Of a DNA stretch of 6,094 nucleotides, positions 1 to 6,094 are shown piece by piece; the stretch's first letter is position 1, and the number at the start of each line of letters is the position of its first letter. Source of the stretch: SVQP01 sp045660125 (GTDB lineage: Bacteria; Bacillota; Clostridia; Oscillospirales; CAG-272); the NCBI GenBank assembly GCA_045660125.1, contig JAZRDG010000141.1:1-6094 (forward strand). Reading direction: 5' to 3'. A program made the position numbers and the translations under genes. The notes beneath the pieces were generated by a model, which saw only the letters and a list, made by a program, of their open reading frames with translations, was not told where the DNA came from and ran no database searches.

Positions 1-3000
1 CGTCAAGATGGAGAACGGAAACACATACTATGCGTCCGGTAGCTCCACGGCAGGCTCGGCCAACATTTACCGTTTAGGCTATTATTACTATGACGTACAT
101 CTGGCTGACCAGAACTTTACTAACAAGGTCACCGTAACCAAGGAGGGGTCGCTCAATGTTGCGGGCTTGAGAAAGAGTCATGATATGACCGATCCCGTCG
201 TGACGGACGGCGTTCTCACCTCCACCATTCTCAGCTCCGCCGACGCGTATATTTTCGGCAACCTCAAATTCCGCACCGATGAAGCCGACAACCTGCAGCT
301 GACCCTGCGCACCACCAATGTCTCCGAGGTTCAGCTGTATCTCAAGATCGGCTCGGATGATTACTCCGACGCACGTTGGGTCAGAGCCGCCGTGATCAAC
401 GACGGTGAATGGCACACCTATAATTTCCCGCTCAACGAGAACACTGTGACCGATTATACAGGCTCCGTCACCGGCATCCGCATTGACTTCGTCGGTGCTT
501 CAGGCAACAAGGTTGAGCTCAAAGATATCAAGATCACCAAGACCTCGACCGATAACGCGCCTCCCTTGTATCTGGACAGAACCCTGCACGTATATTCCGA
601 TAAGCTCAACCATGTGGTCCGTATCTGCGCCGGATCCAACACCACCGGCATTGCCGAGATCGGTCAGATCACCGAGATCGCTGCCGATACCGTGGAAAAG
701 CTGATCGTCAAGGACGCAAGCGGCGAGCACACCTCGCTTGACGGCGTTGACTGGGCAACTGCCGAGTACGTGGCGTTTGACATCAAGAACGTTGGCGTGC
801 TTGGTTACATTCTGCTCAAGGATGCCTCCAGCGGCAGCATGCAGGTCACCTTGGCGGACGGCAAGTACACCATCGTACAGACCCGCACCCCCGAGAACGG
901 CACCATTCTTGCTCCCGTTGACAGCAACGAAAACGATTTCTACATGGGTCAGCGCATCTACACCGACCTCAACCACGATTTTGAAGCATTCCGTAAGGCT
1001 GCATACGAGGAGCGCAATCCCCTCTCTGCAGAAAACATCAAGGTTGACACCCAAAAATCCCCCTTGGCTTCTTTCGTAGGCTACAACGCCATTCGCGGTG
1101 CTTACCAGTTTGACATGGAGCCGCAGAGCAGCTTCAACGTACCCTATTACGAATCCTGGAACAAGCACTACAACCTGGTCTTTGACGTTACGGGCGACGA
1201 CGTTGACCGCAACCTGTACGTCATGACCTACGCACACGGCACCTGCATTGAAAGTGGCGTGCTGCTGGGCAAGGGAGATATGCTGCTGCCCGTTTCCTTG
1301 GAGGTTTGCAAGAACTTCAGCCACGAGCACGAAGAGCCGCTTTACGACTGCGGTGACGATCCTTATTCCGAGACTTACTTCCCCATGACGCTCAAGGCAG
1401 GCAAGACCGAGCACTTCACGGTACTCAACCTGTATCAGAACTGGGGTAACTTCCCGCTCAAGCAGATCTCCTCGATCCAGTTCTTCTCCCCCTACTACCA
1501 CCTTTCCACCGGTGTTTCGGAGTCCAACTGTATCGCTCCCTACTACGTTTACAATAAAGACCTGTACACACTGCCCGACCACCGTGCTATGTCCGCACCC
1601 CTGTGGAGCGAAATGGAAAATCCCACAAGCGGAAAACAGCCGCAGCACACCAACGGCGGTCAGCACCACTGGCTGCAGTACACCACCGCAGAGGGTAAGC
1701 ACTTTGCCTCGGATAATCTGCAAAACGTCATCAACTCCTACGGTCCGACCTACGCGGACATTGACATGACTTACGTTTCGGACGACGGCAAGATCAAGGT
1801 GACCTACAACCACATGGAAATGCCGCAGACCGATGAAAACCGCACCTACTATCAGATGACCTACGAGGTACTCGAGGACATCAGCTTTGAAAACTTCAAG
1901 CGCGACTTCTCATTCTACTCGGTGCGCGGCCTGAACGGTGACTACGGATTGATCGGCTATCTTGACCAAAGCAACAATTCTGTTATGACCGACAACGTGC
2001 CCGACGGCAATACCGCTTACTACACGCTGGGTGACCGATTCCCTTATTTTGACATGTGCAAAATGATCGCGGGCACTACCGACGATTACGTGAACGTTTC
2101 CATGATCATTGCAAATGCAGAGTTTACTATGAACGGTCAAAAGGTTAATGCTCCCTTCGTGGTCAAGAATGAATTCTTGGCAGCATATCTGACGCTGGAT
2201 CTTGCCGAGGTCACCTTGAAGAAGGGCGACACCTTCCGCATTGACGCGATCATCATGCCTTGGGGCTCGCAGGAGACCGACTACCGTGCAGAGCATCCCG
2301 ACCAGAACGTGCTGGACGTTCGCCAGAACACGCTGATCGACCCCTTGAAGGTTGACGTTGCGGTTGGCGAAAACGTAAGCTCGATCTTCCTGCCGCAGAT
2401 CAAGGCGCAGAACGATACCGCAGAATTCACACTCAGCGGCGGTGAGAACAACATCTCGCTGCGCGTTTGCGGCTTCTCCGCGCTCTCCGTTCCCAAGATC
2501 TATGAAAAGGTGAACGGCGAATGGGTGGAATACAAGGTAAGCTCGCTTGACAATCCCGACACCAAGGGCTTCCACCACTACTATGACGGTTACATGCTAC
2601 AATACGACGGCGACGGCACCTTTGCCTACTCCTTTGTGGTTGCCATGTCCGACAAGGCTCGCACCTTCAAGGTAGAGCTTGATAAGGAATTTACCGGCTG
2701 GCCCGAGGATCCCAATCCCTCGGCTACCCTGCCCCCCGAGCCCGAAACGCCCCTGAACCTTTACTTCACCCCTGCCCAGCTGGAGGCACAAAAGCCCACC
2801 GCTGCCGGCTTTGGCAAGATGGAGCTTGCAAGCGACGGCTCTTACCTGCGCCTGTACGGCGACGGCTCTGCTGCCGAAGCTTACTTCACGGTATTTACCG
2901 AGAACAAGAAGGAAAGCGGCAAGTACGCAGTCATCCGTTACCGCACGGTAGCGTCTGACGTGCCGCAGTTCGGCAACATTGAGTTCTTCTCTGGCACGAC

Positions 3001-3316
3001 CACCACAGGCCCCACCGGTAACAAGGACTACGCCCACACCCCCGGCATTATTGAGGACGGTCAGTGGCACGTGATGGTCTTTGACCTGGAGGCTTTCGGA
3101 CTTGCGTCCTTTACGCCCGCAGCCGACGGCACGTTTACCGCAAAGTTCCTGCGTCTGGACGCCTTTGGACTTGTGACCGCTGAGACCACCTATATGGACG
3201 TTGCCTACGTTGCAATGGATGCATCCCTGGACGAGATCAAGGCATTCAATGCAGATCTTGACAGCATTCAGCTGGTTACCGGCTTTGGCATGGTTGAAAA
3301 CGTTCCCACCAAATAA
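1..3316 (+). CDS. Large modular beta-rich protein, probably extracellular, unknown function (5' end outside window)
   Basis: The frame is open from base 2 (GTC AAG ATG) to TAA at 3314-3316. The ATG at 8 has no room for a ribosome binding site and is not followed by a signal peptide, so the gene almost certainly starts upstream. Residues are numbered from that ATG. Residues ~60-178 form a jelly-roll-like module with DGEWHTYNF (132-140) and a terminal TGIRIDF strand, as in galactose-binding-like domains. Residues ~185-300 are a second module starting LYLDRTLHVYSDKL. Residues ~350-890 are a Tyr/Asn/Asp-rich core with GPTYADIDMTYVS (579 onward) and TYNHMEMPQTDENRTYY (599 onward). A Pro/Glu linker (894-917) leads to a C-terminal module (~918-1085) with EDGQWHVMVFDL (1016-1027). 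No LPXTG, SLH domain or C-terminal membrane helix is visible. Binding of or action on glycans is inferred from the modules only; no catalytic residues can be named. It ends before its own terminator. Confidence 0.88.
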   Translation, partial: VKMENGNTYYASGSSTAGSANIYRLGYYYYDVHLADQNFTNKVTVTKEGSLNVAGLRKSHDMTDPVVTDGVLTSTILSSADAYIFGNLKFRTDEADNLQLTLRTTNVSEVQLYLKIGSDDYSDARWVRAAVINDGEWHTYNFPLNENTVTDYTGSVTGIRIDFVGASGNKVELKDIKITKTSTDNAPPLYLDRTLHVYSDKLNHVVRICAGSNTTGIAEIGQITEIAADTVEKLIVKDASGEHTSLDGVDWATAEYVAFDIKNVGVLGYILLKDASSGSMQVTLADGKYTIVQTRTPENGTILAPVDSNENDFYMGQRIYTDLNHDFEAFRKAAYEERNPLSAENIKVDTQKSPLASFVGYNAIRGAYQFDMEPQSSFNVPYYESWNKHYNLVFDVTGDDVDRNLYVMTYAHGTCIESGVLLGKGDMLLPVSLEVCKNFSHEHEEPLYDCGDDPYSETYFPMTLKAGKTEHFTVLNLYQNWGNFPLKQISSIQFFSPYYHLSTGVSESNCIAPYYVYNKDLYTLPDHRAMSAPLWSEMENPTSGKQPQHTNGGQHHWLQYTTAEGKHFASDNLQNVINSYGPTYADIDMTYVSDDGKIKVTYNHMEMPQTDENRTYYQMTYEVLEDISFENFKRDFSFYSVRGLNGDYGLIGYLDQSNNSVMTDNVPDGNTAYYTLGDRFPYFDMCKMIAGTTDDYVNVSMIIANAEFTMNGQKVNAPFVVKNEFLAAYLTLDLAEVTLKKGDTFRIDAIIMPWGSQETDYRAEHPDQNVLDVRQNTLIDPLKVDVAVGENVSSIFLPQIKAQNDTAEFTLSGGENNISLRVCGFSALSVPKIYEKVNGEWVEYKVSSLDNPDTKGFHHYYDGYMLQYDGDGTFAYSFVVAMSDKARTFKVELDKEFTGWPEDPNPSATLPPEPETPLNLYFTPAQLEAQKPTAAGFGKMELASDGSYLRLYGDGSAAEAYFTVFTENKKESGKYAVIRYRTVASDVPQFGNIEFFSGTTTTGPTGNKDYAHTPGIIEDGQWHVMVFDLEAFGLASFTPAADGTFTAKFLRLDAFGLVTAETTYMDVAYVAMDASLDEIKAFNADLDSIQLVTGFGMVENVPTK

Positions 3317-3324
3317 AAAACCTC

Positions 3325-3354
3325 GAGAGAGCCTTTTTACAAGGCTCTCTCTTT
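3325..3354 (+). terminator. Intrinsic terminator of the large modular gene
   Basis: A perfect 9 bp stem (GAGAGAGCC, 3325-3333, with GGCTCTCTC, 3343-3351) can extend by two T-A pairs to 11 bp around the loop TTTAC. It starts nine bases after the stop codon. The following T tract is short (TTTG), so the stem rather than the U run carries the prediction. Confidence 0.85.
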
Positions 3355-3362
3355 GTATGCAC

Positions 3363-3391
3363 TTGACTCTCCCCTGCTTTTATGATACAAT
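3363..3391 (+). promoter_or_regulatory. SigA/sigma-70 type promoter for the GH78-like gene
   Basis: The -35 box TTGACT (3363-3368) and -10 box TACAAT (3386-3391) are separated by exactly 17 bases. TG at 3383-3384 forms an extended -10. Transcription should start near 3398, giving a leader of about 32 nt, too short for a riboswitch. No clear operator is visible, so regulation cannot be read from the sequence. The promoter begins nine bases after the preceding hairpin ends. Confidence 0.8.
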
Positions 3392-3412
3392 ACAAGCAAG
3401 GAATTTTTGTTT

Positions 3413-3422
3413 GAAAGGCGGG
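3413..3422 (+). promoter_or_regulatory. Ribosome binding site of the GH78-like gene
   Basis: GAAAGGCGGG lies seven bases before the ATG at 3430 and is a near match to the Shine-Dalgarno consensus. An in-frame TGA at 3412-3414, with no other start codon between it and 3430, fixes the ATG at 3430 as the start. Confidence 0.75.
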
Positions 3423-3429
3423 CACCACC

Positions 3430-5442
3430 ATGTCACATCAATTTCAAGGAAAATGGATCTCGGATCACGTGCTGGCAGATCTGCAGCCGCGTAACGTGTT
3501 CCACCGTCAATCAGAGCCGCTGCCCTTAGACTGCACCGAGCACCGAAACGCGCACGTGCTGTTCCGCAAGCGTTTTGTTTTGGAAAACGCGCCCCAAAGC
3601 GCGCGAATCCTGATTACGGCGGACGATTACTACGTGCTTTACGTCAACGGTGCGTTTGTGGCGCAAGGTCCTGCCCCCTCGTATCATTTTCAGTACAATT
3701 ACAACGAGATCGACCTGACGCCCTATCTTGTCAAGGGCGAAAACGTGATTGCGGTGCACACGCTGTATCAGGGGCTGATCAATCGCGTATGGCAGAGCGG
3801 CGACCACCGCCACGGGCTGCTTTGCGACGTGGAGGCGGACGGGTGCTGCGTTGCAGCCAGCGGCGAGGATTTTTTGGTCAAGCGACACGCGGGCTACAAA
3901 GAAAGCGGCACGTGCGGCTATCAGACGCAATTTCTTGAGACCTATGACACGCGTGCACGCGAGGTGGGCTTTGAGCGTCCCGACTATGACGATGGTGATT
4001 GGCAGCATGCGTGCATCTGCCGCTATGACGATCACACGGTCGTGGCGCAAAAGAGTGCCTCTTTAACGTTTGAGCGCATCGAGCCTGTGCAAATCAAGGC
4101 AGAGGGCAACCGCATCACCTTGGATTTCGGCGCGAATTACGTGGGATATCTGGACGCTGCCGTGATCGGGCAAGAGGGCGACCAGGTGACCGTGCGCTGT
4201 GCGCAGGAGCTCAACGAAGACGGCTCGATCCGCTATGCGCTGCGCGCCAACTGCGTTTACGAGGAAGCATGGATACTTGCCAAGGGTGAGAGTCGCCTTG
4301 CATGGTTTGATTACAAGGCGTTCCGCTATGCCGAGCTGATTTTGCCCGAGGGTGCGCGCTTTGTAGGTGCTGCGCTGCGCGCGCGCCACTATCCCTTTGC
4401 GCTCAAGGCTGATCTCAAGCCCGCATACGCGCAAAACCAAACCCTTTGCCGCATTTGGGAGTTTTGCGTCAATACGCAGAAGTATGGCGTGCAGGAGGTC
4501 ATTCAGGACTGCATGGAGCGCGAAAAGGGCTTTTATCTGGGTGACGGCTGCTACACCGCGCTGACGCACATGGTGCTGACGCAGGACGATTCCATGGTCA
4601 GAAAGCTGATCGACGACGCGTTTTGCACAAGCTTTATCACGCCCACGCTGGTGACCTGCATGGATTGCTCGTTCATGCAAGAGATTGCCGAATACCCCTT
4701 GATGCTGGTATATCTGGTGCTGTGGCACTACCGCATTACGGGTGACAAGGCGTATCTGGCGCAGAATTTTGCCAAGGTAGTCACGCTTCTGGACGCTTAC
4801 CGTGCGGAATACGAGCACGATCACCTGATCAAGGAGCTCAACAAATGGTGCGTGGTGGAATGGCCCGCAAACTTCCGACACGGCTATGACGTGGACATTC
4901 GCGAGGGGCAGATTTGCCATCAGGCGCACGTTTCGATCAACGCTTACTACATAGCCGCAATTCGCACTGCCAACAAAATTGCAGCCGAGCTGAATCTGCC
5001 GGCCTATCGTGACATCTCCGCTCTGCTGGACGCCTTCTACCGCGCGTTTTATGATCCGGACCGCAGGCTTTTCAAGGACGGCGAGCAGACCGAGCACGTA
5101 AGCCTTGTGGGCAACGTGTTTGCATTCGGGCTTGATCTCTGCCCCGATGAGCAATCCAAGCAGAACGTTCTTGCCATGCTGGATACGCACAGCATGTCCT
5201 CGCTCTCCATGTTCTGCACCTTCCCTATGATGTGGGGCTTGGTACGCGAAGGTCAAGAGGGGCGCATTCTTGAGGCGCTTTTGCATGATGGCACTTGGAG
5301 TCGCATTCTGCGCGAGGGTGGCACCACGACCTTTGAGGGCTGGGGCAAGGACACCAAGTGGAACACTTCCCTGTTCCACCTCACCATGAGCTACGGTGCG
5401 CTGTTTATGGCGGATGTGGATCTCAAAAGGATATTGGATTAA
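3430..5442 (+). CDS. Alpha-L-rhamnosidase-like glycoside hydrolase (GH78 type), cytoplasmic
   Basis: Predicted to hydrolyse terminal alpha-L-rhamnose from glycosides or oligosaccharides by an inverting mechanism. Residues ~40-200 form an N-terminal beta-sandwich with ADDYYVLYVNGAFVAQGPAP (64-83), typical of bacterial rhamnosidase N domains. Residues ~220-325 are a second beta-sandwich (LDFGANYVGYLDAAVIGQEG, 231-250). Residues ~330-655 are the (alpha/alpha)6 barrel. The family motif appears as DCMEREKGFYLGD (360-372), with D360, E365 and D372 in the spacing of the known catalytic/substrate acids; E365 is the likely general acid. TTTFEGWG with E636 fits the position of the catalytic base, and SLFH follows. 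The start MSHQFQGKW has no signal peptide or membrane segment and there are many cysteines, so a cytoplasmic site is inferred. At 670 residues it stops right after the barrel and lacks the C-terminal beta-sandwich of many GH78 proteins. Its own promoter and terminator make it a single-gene unit. Rhamnose specificity is not proven; a related sugar is possible. Confidence 0.86.
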   Translation: MSHQFQGKWISDHVLADLQPRNVFHRQSEPLPLDCTEHRNAHVLFRKRFVLENAPQSARILITADDYYVLYVNGAFVAQGPAPSYHFQYNYNEIDLTPYLVKGENVIAVHTLYQGLINRVWQSGDHRHGLLCDVEADGCCVAASGEDFLVKRHAGYKESGTCGYQTQFLETYDTRAREVGFERPDYDDGDWQHACICRYDDHTVVAQKSASLTFERIEPVQIKAEGNRITLDFGANYVGYLDAAVIGQEGDQVTVRCAQELNEDGSIRYALRANCVYEEAWILAKGESRLAWFDYKAFRYAELILPEGARFVGAALRARHYPFALKADLKPAYAQNQTLCRIWEFCVNTQKYGVQEVIQDCMEREKGFYLGDGCYTALTHMVLTQDDSMVRKLIDDAFCTSFITPTLVTCMDCSFMQEIAEYPLMLVYLVLWHYRITGDKAYLAQNFAKVVTLLDAYRAEYEHDHLIKELNKWCVVEWPANFRHGYDVDIREGQICHQAHVSINAYYIAAIRTANKIAAELNLPAYRDISALLDAFYRAFYDPDRRLFKDGEQTEHVSLVGNVFAFGLDLCPDEQSKQNVLAMLDTHSMSSLSMFCTFPMMWGLVREGQEGRILEALLHDGTWSRILREGGTTTFEGWGKDTKWNTSLFHLTMSYGALFMADVDLKRILD

Positions 5443-5476
5443 AAAAAGAGTTGCCTTTATAGGCAACTCTTTTTTT
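5441..5476 (+). terminator. Intrinsic terminator of the GH78-like gene
   Basis: A perfect 10 bp stem (AGAGTTGCCT, 5447-5456, with AGGCAACTCT, 5461-5470) closes on the loop TTAT and is followed by a T run to 5476. An A run precedes the stem and overlaps the TAA stop, so the stem can lengthen to 16 bp and could also terminate transcription from the minus strand. Confidence 0.93.
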
Positions 5477-5479
5477 ACC

Positions 5480-5496
5480 ATCCGCCGCAGGCGGAT
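5480..5496. repeat. Short hairpin downstream of the terminator
   Basis: A perfect inverted repeat of 7 bp (ATCCGCC and GGCGGAT) around GCA. Its right part reads GGCGGATTTCAT (5490-5501), the exact reverse complement of ATGAAATCCGCC inside the repeat copies downstream (for example 5600-5611). It therefore looks like a partial, inverted relative of those elements rather than a second terminator. Confidence 0.6.
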
Positions 5497-5514
5497 TTCA
5501 TTACACTCGGGATT

Positions 5515-5545
5515 TTATGTGAGGAAATTGTTTCCGTTCTTTTTT
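5515..5545. repeat. Short flanking repeat, unit 1 of 4
   Basis: A block of about 30 bases centred on TTTCCGTTCTTTTT, starting TTATGTGAG. It recurs at 5630-5659, in shortened form at 5804-5825, and at 5909-5938. The units sit on either side of each element with terminal inverted repeats, giving a spacing of about 115 bases within each large copy. Confidence 0.7.
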
Positions 5546-5782
5546 GAGCAAGAAAAAATGTAGGGGCGATCAGTGATCGCCCGCAAAAAAGGGGCGGATA
5601 TGAAATCCGCCCCTACGGCTGTTGATTGTTTATGTGAGAAAATTGTTTCCGTTCTTTTTGGCAAAATTGCCGCAAAAAGAACCAAAAACGGCGTTTTTGG
5701 AGTTTCGCCCGTTGCGACGGGCGACGGGGGCTACGCGCCCTCGACCTGCGGCGCCTTTTGAAAAAGGCGGGCGAAAACTTTT
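5522..5782. repeat. Palindrome-rich intergenic repeat, copy 1
   Basis: First of two direct copies of about 260 bases. In order it contains: GGGCGATCA/TGATCGCCC around one G (5564-5582); GGGGCGGAT/ATCCGCCCC with loop ATGAA (5591-5613); a bulged hairpin of GTTCTTTTT (5651-5659) with AAAAAGAAC (5674-5682) capped by GGCAA/TTGCC; CCAAAAACG/CGTTTTTGG around one G (5682-5700); CGCCCGT/ACGGGCG with loop TGCG (5706-5723); and CGCCTTTT/AAAAGGCG around GA (5752-5769). Short reading frames across it are products of the palindromes and have no credible start signals. The element resembles dispersed non-coding palindromic repeats of bacteria; a function is not evident. Confidence 0.85.
5560..5616. repeat. 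57-base element with 9 bp terminal inverted repeats, copy 1
   Basis: GTAGGGGCG (5560-5568) is the reverse complement of CGCCCCTAC (5608-5616). Inside, two local hairpins (5564-5582 and 5591-5613) use part of the same bases, so the element can fold either as two side-by-side hairpins or as one long stem between its ends. Ends of this kind recall small non-autonomous mobile or REP-like elements, but no target-site duplication is visible. Confidence 0.7.
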
Positions 5783-5802
5783 TAAGAGTTTGGGTCGTTA
5801 AA

Positions 5803-6061
5803 AGAAAACTGTTTCCGTTCTTTTTGAGCAAGAAAAAACGTAGGGGCGATCAGTGATCGCCCGTAAAAAAGGGCGGATATGAAATCCGCCCCTACGGCTG
5901 TTGATTGTTTATGTGAGAAATTTTTCTCCGTTCTTTTTGGCAAAATTGCCGCAAAAAGAACCAAAAACGGCGTTTTTGGAGTTTCGCCCGTTGCGACGGG
6001 CGACGAGGGCTACGCGCCCTCGACCTGGGCCGCCTTTTGAAAAAGGCGGGCGAAAACTTTT
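5803..6061. repeat. Palindrome-rich intergenic repeat, copy 2
   Basis: Second direct copy, offset 279-281 bases from the first. By eye it differs from copy 1 by about ten substitutions and two single-base indels (one T in the T run, one G in the G run). All the palindromes of copy 1 are kept. One substitution turns the weak stem near 5726 of copy 1 into a perfect 7 bp stem, CGAGGGC/GCCCTCG. The 20 bases between the copies (5783-5802) are not repeated. After copy 2 the sequence to 6094 shows only a 4 bp hairpin and no gene. Confidence 0.85.
5839..5896. repeat. 58-base element with 10 bp terminal inverted repeats, copy 2
   Basis: CGTAGGGGCG (5839-5848) pairs perfectly with CGCCCCTACG (5887-5896), one base pair longer than in copy 1 because T5559 is replaced by C5839. 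The internal hairpins are GGGCGATCA/TGATCGCCC (5844-5862) and GGGCGGAT/ATCCGCCC (5871-5891, 8 bp here because one G is lost). Confidence 0.7.
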
Positions 6062-6094
6062 CATGAGAGTGGCGAAGCCATTAGTATCTCGCTT

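Larger units (their letters stand above)
5477..6094. other. Gene-free intergenic region filled with repeats
   Basis: After the terminator no reading frame has a convincing start signal, length or protein-like composition on either strand. The stretch consists of one hairpin, two direct copies of a palindrome-rich repeat and short unique pieces (about 5502-5514, 5783-5802 and 6062-6094). No tRNA, CRISPR array, transposase fragment or promoter is recognisable. Confidence 0.7.

Noticed and set aside
8..10. ATG at 8 as the true start of the large gene
   Set aside because: Only seven bases precede it, none resembling a ribosome binding site. The frame is open to the edge and no signal peptide follows.
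500..1813. Long minus-strand reading frame of 437 codons opposite the large gene
   Set aside because: It is a shadow of the plus-strand coding frame caused by codon bias. It has no ribosome binding site and its protein composition is unlike a folded protein family.
3353..3390. Operator formed by TTGTAT and ATACAA around the promoter
   Set aside because: Six-base arms 26 bases apart are expected by chance, and the left arm belongs to the terminator tail.
3201..3494. Plus-strand frame of 97 codons spanning the junction between the two genes
   Set aside because: It runs through the terminator and promoter and overlaps both real genes in another frame.
4063..5481. Minus-strand reading frame of 472 codons opposite the GH78-like gene
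   Set aside because: The plus strand has clear family motifs across this stretch. The antisense frame starts in the terminator and shows no recognisable domain.
5573..5761. Possible 62-residue protein in the repeat region
   Set aside because: It starts inside a palindrome, has no ribosome binding site, is made wholly of repeat sequence, and copy 2 does not preserve the frame because of indels.
5613..5964. Two minus-strand small frames (72 and 60 codons) in the repeat region
   Set aside because: They are low-complexity Lys/Arg/Phe-rich translations of the repeats and terminator-like T runs, without start signals.
5515..6061. CRISPR array
   Set aside because: Repeats are too long, only two large copies exist, the spacing is irregular and there are no cas genes.

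Overview
The window looks like a piece of a mid-GC Gram-positive anaerobe of the Clostridia, most plausibly an uncultured gut member of the Oscillospirales. The reasons are a SigA-type promoter, intrinsic terminators with A/T tracts, a rhamnosidase-type glycosidase beside a very large modular protein of the glycan-binding style, and intergenic DNA packed with palindromic repeats. This placement is inference; no rRNA or marker gene is present.

Layout. (1) Positions 1-3316 hold the 3' part of a very large plus-strand gene. The reading frame is open to the left edge, so the true start is outside the window. The visible 1104 codons encode beta-rich modules: a jelly-roll-like domain, a second module, a core of about 540 residues of unknown function, a Pro/Glu linker and a C-terminal jelly-roll-like domain. 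I do not recognise a named family for the core. (2) Positions 3317-3429 are a compact 113-base junction. It carries a strong hairpin terminator for the first gene, then a near-consensus promoter (TTGACT, 17 bases, TACAAT with an extended -10 TG) and a ribosome binding site. (3) Positions 3430-5442 encode a complete 670-residue protein of the GH78 alpha-L-rhamnosidase type. It has no signal peptide and lacks the C-terminal beta-sandwich domain seen in many relatives. (4) A textbook terminator follows at 5441-5476. (5) Positions 5477-6094 contain no convincing gene. They hold a hairpin and then two direct copies of a repeat of about 260 bases (by eye about 95% identical, offset about 280 bases). 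Each copy is built from short perfect palindromes and contains a 57-58 base element with 9-10 bp terminal inverted repeats.

How the parts may work together. The two genes face the same way but are separate transcription units, so joint regulation is not shown. A plausible reading is that the large protein acts outside the cell on or at a glycan and that the GH78-like enzyme trims imported rhamnose-containing oligosaccharides in the cytoplasm. No transporter or regulator is in the window to support this. No CRISPR array, RNA gene, transposase or phage gene was seen. The least explained items are the core of the large protein and the palindrome-rich repeat pair.
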